The notes beneath the pieces were generated by a model that was given only the letters and a program-made list of their open reading frames with translations, was not told the origin of the DNA and ran no database searches. A DNA stretch of 64,000 nt, taken from Adiantum capillus-veneris. Lineage: Eukaryota; Streptophyta; Polypodiopsida; Polypodiales; Pteridaceae. Location of the stretch: contig CM043955.1 in assembly GCA_014529385.2 (NCBI GenBank), forward strand, positions 135,916,108-135,980,107, in the 5' to 3' direction. How positions within the stretch are numbered: position 1 is the stretch's first letter; each line of letters begins with the position of its first letter. Positions 12,244 to 22,385 of the stretch are shown here, one piece after another. A program made the position numbers and the translations under genes.

Positions 12244-13130
12244 ACTCAAGTCATACTCTCTGAGATATCACCTCGTGAGAGAATACAACTCAAAAAAGTG
12301 TATGTCCAAGAGGTTGAACCATATGTAACTATGGCCTAACCCTCTAGAGCTTCAACTTCTATAGTTGAAACAAAACTTGAAACACACAAAACCCATCGTG
12401 ATATAGCAAAGAAAAGATACAAATGGGTCCCTAAAGCTTCTTTATCAACAATTTTTTATGCTAAAAAACAGGAGCCTTGTAAGAGACACCCCACTCGCTC
12501 CAAGAAATGTAAAAAAATGTTGCGTTGGATTCCTAAACAACTATTGGAAACCCAAGGCTACTATGAATGGAACGATAAAATCTAGGTGTCAAAACGTAAA
12601 TTGTGCTCTTACCTATCACCTATAGACCCAGTAAATCAAAACCTAAATTGTGTTCTTACCTATAACCTATAGACCCAGTGAATCGAATCCAGTAACGATA
12701 AAGCCGATTGAAGGTCGTGGGAAGGGAAAGATCACAAAATACTACACACCTCATCCGGAGCTAGTTTGGGTGCGAAAGCGAGAAAGGCTTGTTTTGCTCA
12801 GCTCAAACATTAAAAAAAAAACAAATGAAACTTCTTGCTCTTCATGTATTTGTTCAACAAAAGCACAAGCTTCGACACAACCTCCACCTACCATTGTAAA
12901 TATCCATACAAACAAGAAATAGTTTGCACCTCCTGTTGTAAGTTCACCGCCTACAACAGCGTTGCAAGTAAAATCATGGGAGAGTACCTTACCACCCTTG
13001 CAACTAGATGAAACGCCTAGGAAGGTCAAAAACTATCGGTCAAAGTATTCACCCATAACAACTTGGAACAATTGGTTTTAAAAAGTGACGACATCGTTTC
13101 AAAAAGTATGATCTACCCAAGGAAGGGGAG
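12244..13130 (+). pseudogene. Decayed protease-element ORF, C-terminal half
   Basis: This region aligns with residues about 245-505 of the 505-aa ORF at 22386-23903 (opposite strand). Shared phrases include VQEVEPY, YKWVPKAS, CKKMLRWIPKQLLETQGYY and KRKLCSYLSP, ending at MIYPRKGRVFADLHH. Stops and frame changes are frequent, and an imperfect tandem duplication of about 55 bp lies at 12590-12700. The protease domain itself is absent; the left side is replaced by the Copia RT fragment. Confidence 0.85.
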
Positions 13131-13407
13131 AGTGTTTGCTGACCTCCATCATTCACTTGCTCTCCTCTTAATCTTCCTCCTGACATCTCAATCTCCCAAT
13201 CTTAGGAAATGTATATATATGGTCATATACTCAAGAAAACAAAAATAAAAAAGTAAAAGAACAAGAGTCACACAAAAAAATGTGAAAACCTACAAATTCA
13301 TAATAACACGTTATGCACAAGGACACGACCTTTTGACATGACAGATCTAACCAAAATCTATCTGTGTGTACAGATATGGTTAGTAGGTAGAGTCATCCAT
13401 TCCTACC

Positions 13408-13803
13408 TTGGGTGAGAGGTACCCTCTTTACTTTTCACAAGTGTTTCACATAGTCTACCCGGTACTTACGTATGAATGGGATTTAGTAGATACACTAGCG
13501 TGTGAGAATAATTTTGAGAAATTAGAATGGCTGATATGTCTCTTGACCACGATTGATCCCTACTTAGAAGAGAGCATCTCTCCATCGATTGCACAAGTCT
13601 ACCCTTTTGACCAAGATGACTATAGACGTCTAGTGACCTTTTTAGTGAACATTTTTGCCTCTAATGATGAGGAAGAGTTACATGATTACACGGATGGCAA
13701 GTATGGTCTCACGGATGATGACTTTATTTCTCACGACGATGACGAAGATAGGGATTTAGACCTAGGGCTACCCGTCCATCTATTCAATATCTTGCTCCCT
13801 TGA
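13408..13803 (+). CDS. Acidic ORF in old protease-only element
   Basis: An open frame of about 131 codons without an ATG (upstream stop at 13384-13386), read as GERYPLYFSQVFHIVYPVLTY. The first half is hydrophobic and aromatic. The second half is strongly acidic (ASNDEEELHDY, DDDFISHDDDEDRDLDLGL). It lies between the protease ORF remnant and the 3' LTR, where the young sibling has no such ORF. I recognise no family. It may be part of an ancestral second gene or a chance frame. Confidence 0.3.
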   Translation: MGERYPLYFSQVFHIVYPVLTYEWDLVDTLACENNFEKLEWLICLLTTIDPYLEESISPSIAQVYPFDQDDYRRLVTFLVNIFASNDEEELHDYTDGKYGLTDDDFISHDDDEDRDLDLGLPVHLFNILLP

Positions 13804-15122
13804 CTCTCTAGGGGGGTGCAAATGATTAAGTTAGGGTTCCTTATGTTGTTTGATTGTATTCAACAAAGCTTGGTGCCTCTTCCGACTGATGTGTCTCTTA
13901 GAGATATTTCTTCTATTTTCTAGTGTGTACAAGAACGTGTTTCCATTGTTAAGATTTTGAACTTCGTGGAATCTTTCTCTCGTTCACTGTTTGAATCAAG
14001 CGCGATCATCAGTTCGAACATGTATTTCTTGTCCATTAGCATTGCCTCTTGTCTTCTTTTTAGCATCAATGTTTGTCTGCTTTAACTGTGATTGGTAGCA
14101 TAATACTCAACACATTTTTTTAGTATTAAATATTAAATTCAATATAATTTTTTGTCATAATCCTTGTTTAGATTTAAGAATCAAGCAGTCTTACTAAGCT
14201 AGTTTGATCAAGTTAGACATTAGAGATCTTCTCTTAATACCATGGGGAATGCCTTCTTAATAATAAATGGTTACTTTAGGTTCTTAATCCAATTTAGGTA
14301 GCATTGTGTGCAATGTAGTAGGGCTTTCTAGTGGGCTTAATCATTGTTGACCTTTAGCTTAAGTATTATAAAGGGAGTTTACTAGTGTGATGAGCCTGGG
14401 AAGGGTAGCAGTGTCATATGACTCCCCAAAGTTACAAAATTGAAATGCTAAAAATAAACAAAACAAAAAATCAAAAGTGCCACAATGTAAAATCTTAAGC
14501 TGGAAGAGAAATCCCATCTTGATTTGGTAATTCACTTACATGTATTGCGCATGGTACTAGAGTCCTAGAGGTTCTGAAAAGCAGAAAGCCCAAGGTATAC
14601 AAAATAAGCACACACATCAAAATTGAATCGAAAGAAAATAATTCAAGCGATGATTTTATAAAAAATTCCTTTTATCGTAGCTTAACTAGAAGGTCTTCTA
14701 GGTATAGCCTCTAGTCAGCCCTCTAACGTAAAATACTTTTCTCTCGCGATTAAACAGCTTATTTGACCAGAGAAAATTGAGAATTTTATCCATGGTATTA
14801 ATAGTTGACCTGTAGTGCCTCTCGAGATCGTTAAATTAGCGGCCCTAAACTTGTTTAGTTTTTTATCTTTACAACTGTTTATGCATTAATTGTATTAGTG
14901 CTGATAAATTGTTTAATATTCTGTTACCAATCAATTTGTGTGCCTACAACTGCATATGCTTTTTAATTGTAGATGAGAATGCAACTACTGTGCCAATTTT
15001 GGTTGATTTTGCAGTGATTGAAGAAGGCTAAGGACATAAAATCTCATATGCTTTTCCATCTCGACGAACGGGCTTCATCTCAATAGCTTCCAAGGACACA
15101 ATCTACGTCAGGAAGGGGGGCA
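13804..15122 (+). mobile_element. 3' untranslated part of old protease-only element
   Basis: Noncoding sequence whose reverse complement matches 20790-22000 of the young element (for example CATGGGGAATGCCTTC near 14241 against its complement near 21692). It ends with the polypurine tract AGGAAGGGGGG at 15110-15120, immediately before the LTR. Confidence 0.85.
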
Positions 15123-15692
15123 TGTTAACCCTCACGGACACCCTATCACCTTCGACGGACGTCTTATTATTTATTTGATTGAGTCATGGACCGGACATGT
15201 CCGTCCAATATGTGTGTAGATGATCGTCGATAAGAGGCGCACCACTTATTTTATTTTTACAATAGTTTTGCAACGACCGGCCACTCTAGACGCCCATGTG
15301 TGAATGGACCAAACTCTTATAAAAGGTCCATTTGATCTAAAAATCATCATTCTTGGAGGTGCAAGCTAAGAAGTTCTCTTGCTCTACCTCTGTCTTCTCT
15401 TTCTTCGTGGGCTCACCTCTGTCTGTGTGTGTGTGTGTGTGTGCGCGCGCGCGCGCTCTTCAGAGAGAGAGATCAAGAATTGCGGCGGCGAGACGGTTGA
15501 GTGCGACGACGGCGGCGGCTCCTTCTTCGCGGCACAGGATTCTTCACGACGGAAGCACTGGAGTAGTGAGTGACACACCCCTGTCCCTTTGAGCTTGCTA
15601 TGATCTTCTAGTTGTGTGCTTGCAGTCATTCGTGACTCGCACACTATGTTTTGGCAAGTCCCCAGCCTCCGACACGAGTGGCAAAGCGCACA
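15123..15692 (+). repeat. 3' LTR of old protease-only element
   Basis: About 570 bp, TGTTAACCCTCACGG...GCGCACA, matching the 579-bp LTRs of the young element in opposite orientation. A TATA box (CTTATAAAAGGTCC, near 15316) and a mixed TG/CG repeat (about 15423-15455) lie in the body. I see no target duplication because the left end is lost. Confidence 0.88.
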
Positions 15693-16459
15693 CTATACCA
15701 TCACAGAGTAAATCTATATATACATAAGTTATTGTAAGAATATAAGAAAAATCAGATAGAGTTTCCCCTATAATTGAAGCAAACTCTCAAATAAAATTCA
15801 CCATCATCGGCATACACAAAACCTGTGAATAAATCGGATTAGGCTATGTGCAAAAAACAATAGACTCAATCTTTTATTCACATATGTTATTTATTAGGCT
15901 AAAACCCTGACCCAAAAGCTCTCCAAAACCATGAAAAGGAACAAAACAACATGTAGAGAACCCTAAACCACGTAAACCTATATCCAGACACTCAGTAGAC
16001 ACTCAGTGTCTCATCAACAAATCCATATAATCATACATAGCATGCTCTCCCGACGAACAAGTATCTATCTAGACAAATGCTGTCCAAAACATGCACCGTA
16101 AAATTGCCACCTGTGAGCTGCAATTAGCTCAAACTGTATCCGCATATGCCATACATAGAAATGTGCATAAAACCATGCCGAAAACACTTTCTGAGAGTCC
16201 ACACAGTCAATACATGCGCGCAAAACCATGTGCTACACAAATCCACACTCTAAGAGTGCTACAAAATGTCTTTCTATCGCGGGAAAATAACACTAGTCAT
16301 TCATGCCTTGATCGAAAAGATGTCCATCGGCCAGTTCTCCAATGCTTTCCACTTGTAATGTTGATGCAAAATCTCCGTCTCCAAGCAATGTGCTTGGGAC
16401 AACAATCTCTCAAGATACTCGTACGTGGGTTTGAGGAGATCAAAAGTCCTAGAACACTC

Positions 16460-16490
<31 letters not shown>

Positions 16491-16770
16491 TAACTCCAAG
16501 TCCAAGTACTCCCTGCCTCGCTTTGTACTCGAGCCGAGAGCATGTATATGTCAAAAAATTGAGGGGAGTGGGTGTTGGAGTATGCACATGGGTGTTGGAG
16601 AATGCCATCAAGGTGTGTATAAACATGTACCCAAAGTAAGATGTCTAAGTCTCTCATTGAGAGAGAGGCTCTCTCCAATTGAGTTGCCAAAGGAGAGCCA
16701 GATCACTCTCTCTCTCCCTCTCACTAAATTGGAAGTTGCCCCATCAGGTGCCAGAGGAGAGCCCAAAACT

Positions 16771-16819
<49 letters not shown>

Positions 16820-17329
16820 GTCAATGCGGAGTGCCGGAGGTTGCCAAAAGTGTCAAGGATACACCTCTCCTGTAAGTATGTGTGTGTATATGATACACAC
16901 ACTCCCACTCTCACAAGAGCTCTCCATCTCCGAAGATGGTCCGTATTTCCAACAATGAAGATGCTTTGTTTGGCTCGGGAGTGTGAAGCCAAAGGCAAAT
17001 GCAAGATCTTACAAGAGGAAAAAGACAAAGGCAAGCTTGATAGAAATAGCTAGGATAAAGGTTTGACAAAGGAGATCAACATGGCACACGTGGTGGTGGC
17101 CACGATGCCAGATCTCTAGTCAGGTGGATGTTGTCGCAACTAGCTTCACTAGGGGGCATGAGAGTAGCTGTTGTAGGGACGGCGTTCTTAACCACGCCCT
17201 CCTTGGAGCAAAGTACAAATATTCTTGAGTAGTGTCCCAATGCTTGCTTTGTCACCATATGACACGGGGTCCTCGAGGATCTATGGGTCTCATCAACAAC
17301 GGGCAAGGTAGGGAGAATATGCGCCGTTC
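15693..17329. other. Spacer with CT microsatellites
   Basis: No gene I can support. CT runs lie at about 16459-16490, 16705-16725 and 16771-16817. The 182-codon frame at 16091-16639 and its neighbours are carried by these repeats and I do not treat them as genes. A Lys-rich phrase near 16985-17045 resembles one near 8470-8540. Confidence 0.5.
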
Positions 17330-17480
17330 GATCACTCTATGAACTACGGATATAGTGAGAAGGGGGAGAAAAGGCATGCAATTCACTCATAGTTCGCCAC
17401 CCATCCTTGGTAAGGGTTTCAAACCCATGACCACCCAATTTGCCGAGCGAACGCCTTACCATCACACTTTCACGTGCATC
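17330..17480 (-). repeat. SINE-like block with tRNA-type B box
   Basis: On the minus strand, TGATGGTAAGGCGTTCG (A-box-like) is followed about 35 bases later by GGGTTTGAAACCC (B-box-like) and then GCGAACTATGAGTG. A related arrangement is at 19925-20110. These are the hallmarks of tRNA-derived SINE heads; the family assignment is inference. Confidence 0.35.
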
Positions 17481-17589
17481 ATGCCATGGACGCACTTGCT
17501 TCTTTCTAGAAAATTATGCCATTCACTACACTAGATAAATTATCAAATGCAGTTGAACATTTCTACTCATTGTCCAATTGTCACGAGGC

Positions 17590-18730
17590 TTAAATAGAAG
17601 AGCCATAGTTCAAACAACAAGATTGCTTTCCTTGTGGCTTATGGTTCATCAAAATCAAGATAAACACACACTCCTTGAACTCTCTCCACAATGCTTCCAC
17701 GATTGGAGTACCATCAAACTGATAGTACTTGCCTAGTATTGGTTTGATCGCTTTTGTTGCCTCTCCTGCATGGTAATGCGGCATCGTTGAGAAAATGTGA
17801 TGTGCAACATGAGTGTCAGTGATGTGATGAAACACATGGTTCAAAATTCCATAGTCGCGATCCACAGTAGACAAGGCTCCTCGTAGCCACTCCCACTCTG
17901 CATCCGAGTAGTGAGGGAGAGATGGATGCGTATGTTGCAAAAATGTAATGAGCACCAGGAATGCGTTGACAATCAGGACGGGAATGGCATACACTTTCAG
18001 CAGCCAAAAGAGTCCATAAGCAAAAGCCATCTTGTAAATACAGAGCCCAACAGCAACGAGGGAGACATCACTAATCAAAACCTGATACCTCTCGCTTTCA
18101 TTGAAAATAGGCCCATTGGGATCAAAATGTGATGCAAATCTCTCGTATGGCCGGCCCGAAACATTGAAGAGAAGGTACAAGGGCCAACCCAAGGTCAAGG
18201 TGATGACAATGCTGAGCAGTCTCCCCGCAGGGTTGCTATACAATAGCCAAGCAAATCCTATTTTATCTTTTGTTTTTGGCACAAAAGACCTCGTCTTTGG
18301 AAAGCCTCCCTGTATTGCTGTGGTGCCGCCGGTGACTATACTTCCAAGAGAAGTAAGGCACAAGAAGCCATGAGTGTAGGACGAGACCAACGATGTCATC
18401 GACAAGAGCGTAGTCACTCAATGCATGATGCCCACACTCATGAGCTATGACCCATACTCCTGTAAGCACACAACCTTGTGCAATCCAATAAAGACACCAT
18501 GAAGCATATCCAAGAAGCCCTGGAAAGGTGAAGAATGTGGTCGTATACAACAGGGCCCCTGCTACTAAAAGATCGAAAACCAAATATGAGCTGGACGTCA
18601 GCAATGATCTTCTGAAGCAATGGGTAGGTACTGCCTTCTTCAGCTGGCCTACTGTGAAAGGAGGCCTTGCATGAGGGGCCCTGCTGGCTCGCTCTTCACT
18701 GATCGCTACCATCCGTCCTCCAGCGCCCAT
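17590..18730 (-). CDS. FAD2: FAD2-type Delta12 oleate desaturase, 1-bp frameshift
   Basis: The enzyme would insert the Delta12 double bond into oleate on phosphatidylcholine at the ER, making linoleate. The start MGAGGRM at 18730 is the classic FAD2 N-terminus. Histidine boxes 1 and 2 are HECGHH (residues 97-102) and HRRHH (133-137). Box 3, HVAHH, lies in the second segment (near 17800) after HTHPSLPHY. Four hydrophobic membrane segments fit the family. Length is about 379 codons against roughly 383 usual. The frame shifts after DEVF: a run of four A on the plus strand (18283-18286) where three would restore DEVF-VPKTKD. That is either a pseudogenising insertion or a homopolymer error. The C-terminus ([13 protein letters not shown]) lacks the aromatic ER-retrieval end (YNNKL type) known in other FAD2 proteins. 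Confidence 0.93.
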
Positions 18731-18737
18731 CTTCCCT

Positions 18738-19527
18738 CTGCAATTAAAGCAAGTATAAGCAAACGTTCCCGCATGCAGCATTGATGCAGTCTGCGAGCAT
18801 GCATTCAATGCATAATAGCACCTAACTACTTTAGCACCTATAGAGCCATAAGATGCAAAAAATGCGATGACACTTGCATAATACCAGCACATATGAACCC
18901 CGATTCCCCTATCAAGCTGATCTATCATGGATAAAGGAACCACAGTCGTACCTATCAACATGTGTCTCAAGCTACAAAGAGAAAGCACAGTAGGTTATCA
19001 ACTAAAGCAAGTTACCCGAGAAGCCATTGCCATTGCAAAGACAAAATGCAGAAAAGCTGGGAACTTTAGAATGTTCAATTGGTGGCAGAAGCACAAATTC
19101 AGCATTTATGTACATAAATTTATCCCCTTTGCAATCTGCACCACTGTGCAATTACTTGTGGATGAGATCGTAAATAGAAGCAAGAATTCTAGGGCCATGC
19201 ATGTAATTGTCAAGGCGGAGAGTACACATCGCATAAGCATGAAGTCCTGACTGAAGGGTAAAAGTATCTGCATTCTAGCAGACTTAAATTTTGTCCTTTG
19301 AACCTGATAAAATCCTCTGCTACCTGCATTGTTTTACATGATGCGCGCTCCTTCAATGGCGGAAGTTTTTTGTTAAAGAACCTCGAGGCAAAAAAAAACG
19401 CAAATATAGGACTCATTCACTCAGAGTGAGTTTGGAAAGAAATCATGAAGGTTCCATAGAAGCAGGTGGGTGATACATGCAAAACAGAAAGAAAACGGAG
19501 AGGAGGGAGAGCACGGATAGTACTTAC
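18738..19527 (-). other. FAD2: Predicted 5' UTR intron of FAD2
   Basis: On the minus strand a donor CTG|GTAAGTAC at 19528/19527 and an acceptor TTAATTGCAG ending at 18738 flank 790 bp. The acceptor is seven bases before the ATG. Plant FAD2 genes characteristically carry one long intron in the 5' UTR just before the start codon, and such introns often enhance expression. No transcript is available to confirm it. Confidence 0.7.
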
Positions 19528-19670
19528 CAGAGAGGAGCTTCTGGCGATGAGGAGGAGTTGCTCAAACGCAGGCAGAACCCTGCCACGGGCAAAGAGAAAG
19601 GCTGCGTGGGCTCGGCTTGCCAACCAGTTGTGTCCATGCTTTGAAGATTAAAGGGTGTTCTCTTGGTGCT
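19528..19670 (-). other. FAD2: Predicted FAD2 5' UTR exon 1
   Basis: This is the stretch between the predicted donor and an inferred transcription start about 30 bases below the TATA box. It has no long ORF and ends in AAGCTCCTCTCTG before GTAAGT. The exact 5' end is a guess. Confidence 0.45.
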
Positions 19671-19696
19671 CCACCTTTGTAGCCATGGACTCGTCC

Positions 19697-19702
19697 TTAT
19701 AA
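19697..19702 (-). promoter_or_regulatory. TATA box candidate for FAD2
   Basis: ACATTATAAGGACG on the minus strand lies about 170 bp upstream of the predicted donor site. Position relative to exon 1 and the gene is sensible; nothing more supports it. Confidence 0.4.
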
Positions 19703-19924
19703 TGTACATTTGATTTGATAGTGAGGAGGGTGGTGTCATTTCCCGTCATCCCCACCGTCACACTGCTCGCATGACTAGTATGGTGGGTGGCCCATCAAAA
19801 CAAGACAGTTTTGTATGGAGAGGTTCTCACTGCTTGCTATGGGCAACCATCGTCTATATGGCACGGCTCCAACCAGTGGGTATCTATGGTGGGAAAGAGA
19901 AGCGGAAATTGCAATGCAATCTCA

Positions 19925-20110
19925 GTCATCCGTCGACTCGGTGAACTAGGGGGTGAATTAGGGGCAAAAATGGCACCCCGAGTTCACTCCTAGTTCACCC
20001 CCCTAGTTCACTCGCTTCACACGGTGTGGGTTGAACCCGGGACGTCTCGGTTGTCACACGAACGCCTACCACCACGCTAGCATGTGTCGTTGTCCGACAC
20101 ATGATCACAC
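19925..20110 (-). repeat. SINE-like block with A and B boxes
   Basis: Minus strand: TAGCGTGGTGGTAGGCGTTCG (close to a tRNA A box) is followed about 30 bases later by GGGTTCAACCC (B-box-like). Repeated GTGAACTAGG-type phrases follow, which also form inverted repeats with one another (19935-20030). The order matches the block at 17330-17480, which suggests one tRNA-derived SINE family. Confidence 0.4.
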
Positions 20111-20194
20111 CCTAATTTACCCGCCCCTAGTTCACCCTTAGTTCACCCCCAGTTCATTGCATGATCCGCAGGCCCAGAGGAAGAAGTATGGCAG

Positions 20195-20445
20195 TGTGCG
20201 CTCCTTGCCGCACTGTCGAAGCAAGGGACTTGCCAATACACCGTATGCGAGCCACAAACGGCTCCAAGCACACAACAAGCCTAAACTAGCAAGCTCAAGA
20301 AAACAAAGGGTGTGTCACTCACCGCTCTACGCTCGCCTTCGTGGTGGATTCCTCGCCGCGATGAAGAAGAAGCTGCAGTCGTGCCGCGCTCAACCGCTTC
20401 GCAGCCGTCGTGCCTTCGCAATGCTCGATCGCACACACACTCTCC

Positions 20446-20477
<32 letters not shown>

Positions 20478-20773
20478 AGGAGGTGAAGAAGAAGAAGAAG
20501 ATGGAGATGGAGCAAGAGCACTCTTCAATTGCACAAATGAGAGAATGAGTAAAAATTAGGTTTAGTTGGCTTTTATAGGAGCTCACCCCATTCACACTTG
20601 GGCGCCCATGCTTAACCAACTAATCCCTTGAATGTCCAAGTTAAAGTGCGCCTCTCATCGACGATCACTCTACCTTTCCCTATTGGTCCGACAAGCCCGG
20701 TACCTGACTCTACCAAATACATAATACACGTCCGTCGTAGGTGATGGGTGTCCGTGTGCCGTGAGGGTTAACA
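20195..20773 (-). repeat. 3' LTR of young protease-only element
   Basis: 579 bp. On the minus strand it starts TGTTAACCCTC and ends AGCGCACA. I noticed only two substitutions against the other LTR (CGCAGCC/CGCCGCC and ACCCCATT/ACCTCATT), about 99.7% identity, so insertion is recent. A TATA box (CTATAAAAGCC, minus) lies near 20571-20577 and a CT/CA microsatellite near 20440-20477. Confidence 0.95.
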
Positions 20774-20774
20774 T

Positions 20775-20787
20775 GTCCCCCTTCCTG
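20775..20787 (-). promoter_or_regulatory. Polypurine tract of young protease-only element
   Basis: Minus strand AGGAAGGGGGACA directly before the LTR start TGTTAACC. The old sibling has the same tract (15110-15120). It would prime plus-strand DNA synthesis. Confidence 0.85.
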
Positions 20788-22385
20788 ATGTAGATTCCGT
20801 CCTCGGAAGCTATTGAGTTGAAGCTGGTTCGTCGAGGTGGAAGAGCATTTGAGATGAATGTCCTTAGCCTTCTTCAGTCACTGCAAAATCAAACAACATT
20901 GGCACAGTAATTGCATTCTCTTAAAAAGCATATGCAGTTTTAGGTAGACACATTGATTGGTAAAAGAATTTCAAACAATTTGTTAGCAATGAACATTAAA
21001 TTGCAATGTAATCAAATGCATAAACAGATGTAAAGGCAAAAAATTAAACAAGTCTGGGGTCACTAATTTGACGGTCGAAAAGCACTAGAGATCGAATATT
21101 AATACCATGGGTAAGCTTCTTAATTTTCTGTGGTCAATTAAGTTGTTTAATCGCGAGAGCCAAGTATTCATGTTCGAGGGCTGACTAGAGGCTATATCTA
21201 GAAAACCTTGTAGTTAAGCTACCATAAAAGGAATTTCTCATGAAATCATCGCCTGACTGATTACTTTTTCTTTGACCCCCCAAGGTCTTTTCACACTGAT
21301 TCAATTTTGATGTGTGTGCTTATTTTGTATGCCTTGGGTTTTTTGCTTTTCAAGGAAAAGCGCCCACACTGGGAACCTCTAGGGCTCTAGTACCATAGGC
21401 AATACATGTGAGTGAAGTACCAAATCAAGCTGAGATTTCTCTTCCAGCTTAAAATTTTACATTGTGGCACTTTGATTTTTTGTTTGTTCATTTTCATCAT
21501 TTTAATTTTGTAACTTTGGGGGGTCATATAACACTGTTACACTCCCCAGGCTCATCACATTAGTAAACTCCCTTTATAATACTTAAGCTAAAGGTCACTA
21601 GGGTTAAGCCCACTAGAAAGCCCTAGTACATTTCATACAATGCTGCCTAAATCGGATTAAGAACCTAAGTAACCATTGCTTATTAGGAAGGCATTCCCCA
21701 TGGTATTAAGAGAAGATTTCTAATACCTAGCTTGGTCAAACTAGCTTAGTCGGACTGCTTGATTTTTAAACCTAGACAAGTGACTATGACAAAAGATTAC
21801 ATTGAATTAAATGTTTGATACCAAGCCAACGCGCTGAATATTATGCTACCAATCACAATCAAAGCAGACAAACATGGATGCAAAAAAGATAAGGGCAATG
21901 CTAATGGACAAGAAACACCTGTTTGTGTTGATGGTCGCGCTTGATTTGAAGGTTCCATGAAGGTCCAAATCCTATCAATAGCAATACGCTCCTGTACATA
22001 CTAGAAAACAAAAGGACTACCTCCAGGAGGCACATCAGTGGGAAAAGAGAACTTCGCTAATCTCTCAACTCTAAAACAGAAACACTCCTATCGTACTAAT
22101 CTTACCTACCCTCCATCACTCAAGTGATGAGGATCAAAGGTGTTTTATGGCATAGGTTTCCGTTTCACTGTACCAGATGTGACATGTGTAGGTCTGAGTC
22201 AATGTTTTGACTTTTATGTGCATACTCGTTTGCTAATTGCTCTTGCTCTTTTTTTTTTCTTTTGTGAGTATAAAGCTTTATATGTACATTCCCTAAGATC
22301 GGAATTGAGAGGTCAGGGAAAAAGGTTGAGAGGGAAACAAATGAATGATGACTATCAGCAAACACTCCCCCCTTCCTTGGGTAGA
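20788..22385 (-). other. Noncoding 3' region of young protease-only element
   Basis: About 1.6 kb between the ORF stop and the polypurine tract. No ORF of note. Much of it is shared with 13100-13260 and 14100-15110 of the old element, in opposite orientation. Confidence 0.8.

Noticed and set aside
16091-16639. 182-codon plus-strand frame
   Set aside because: Its middle is a CT microsatellite, and the rest has no domain, conserved phrase or coding bias.
20157-20486. Frames in the 579-bp LTR repeated at 24757-25194
   Set aside because: They lie in LTR sequence with CT/CA repeats and read across the LTR border.
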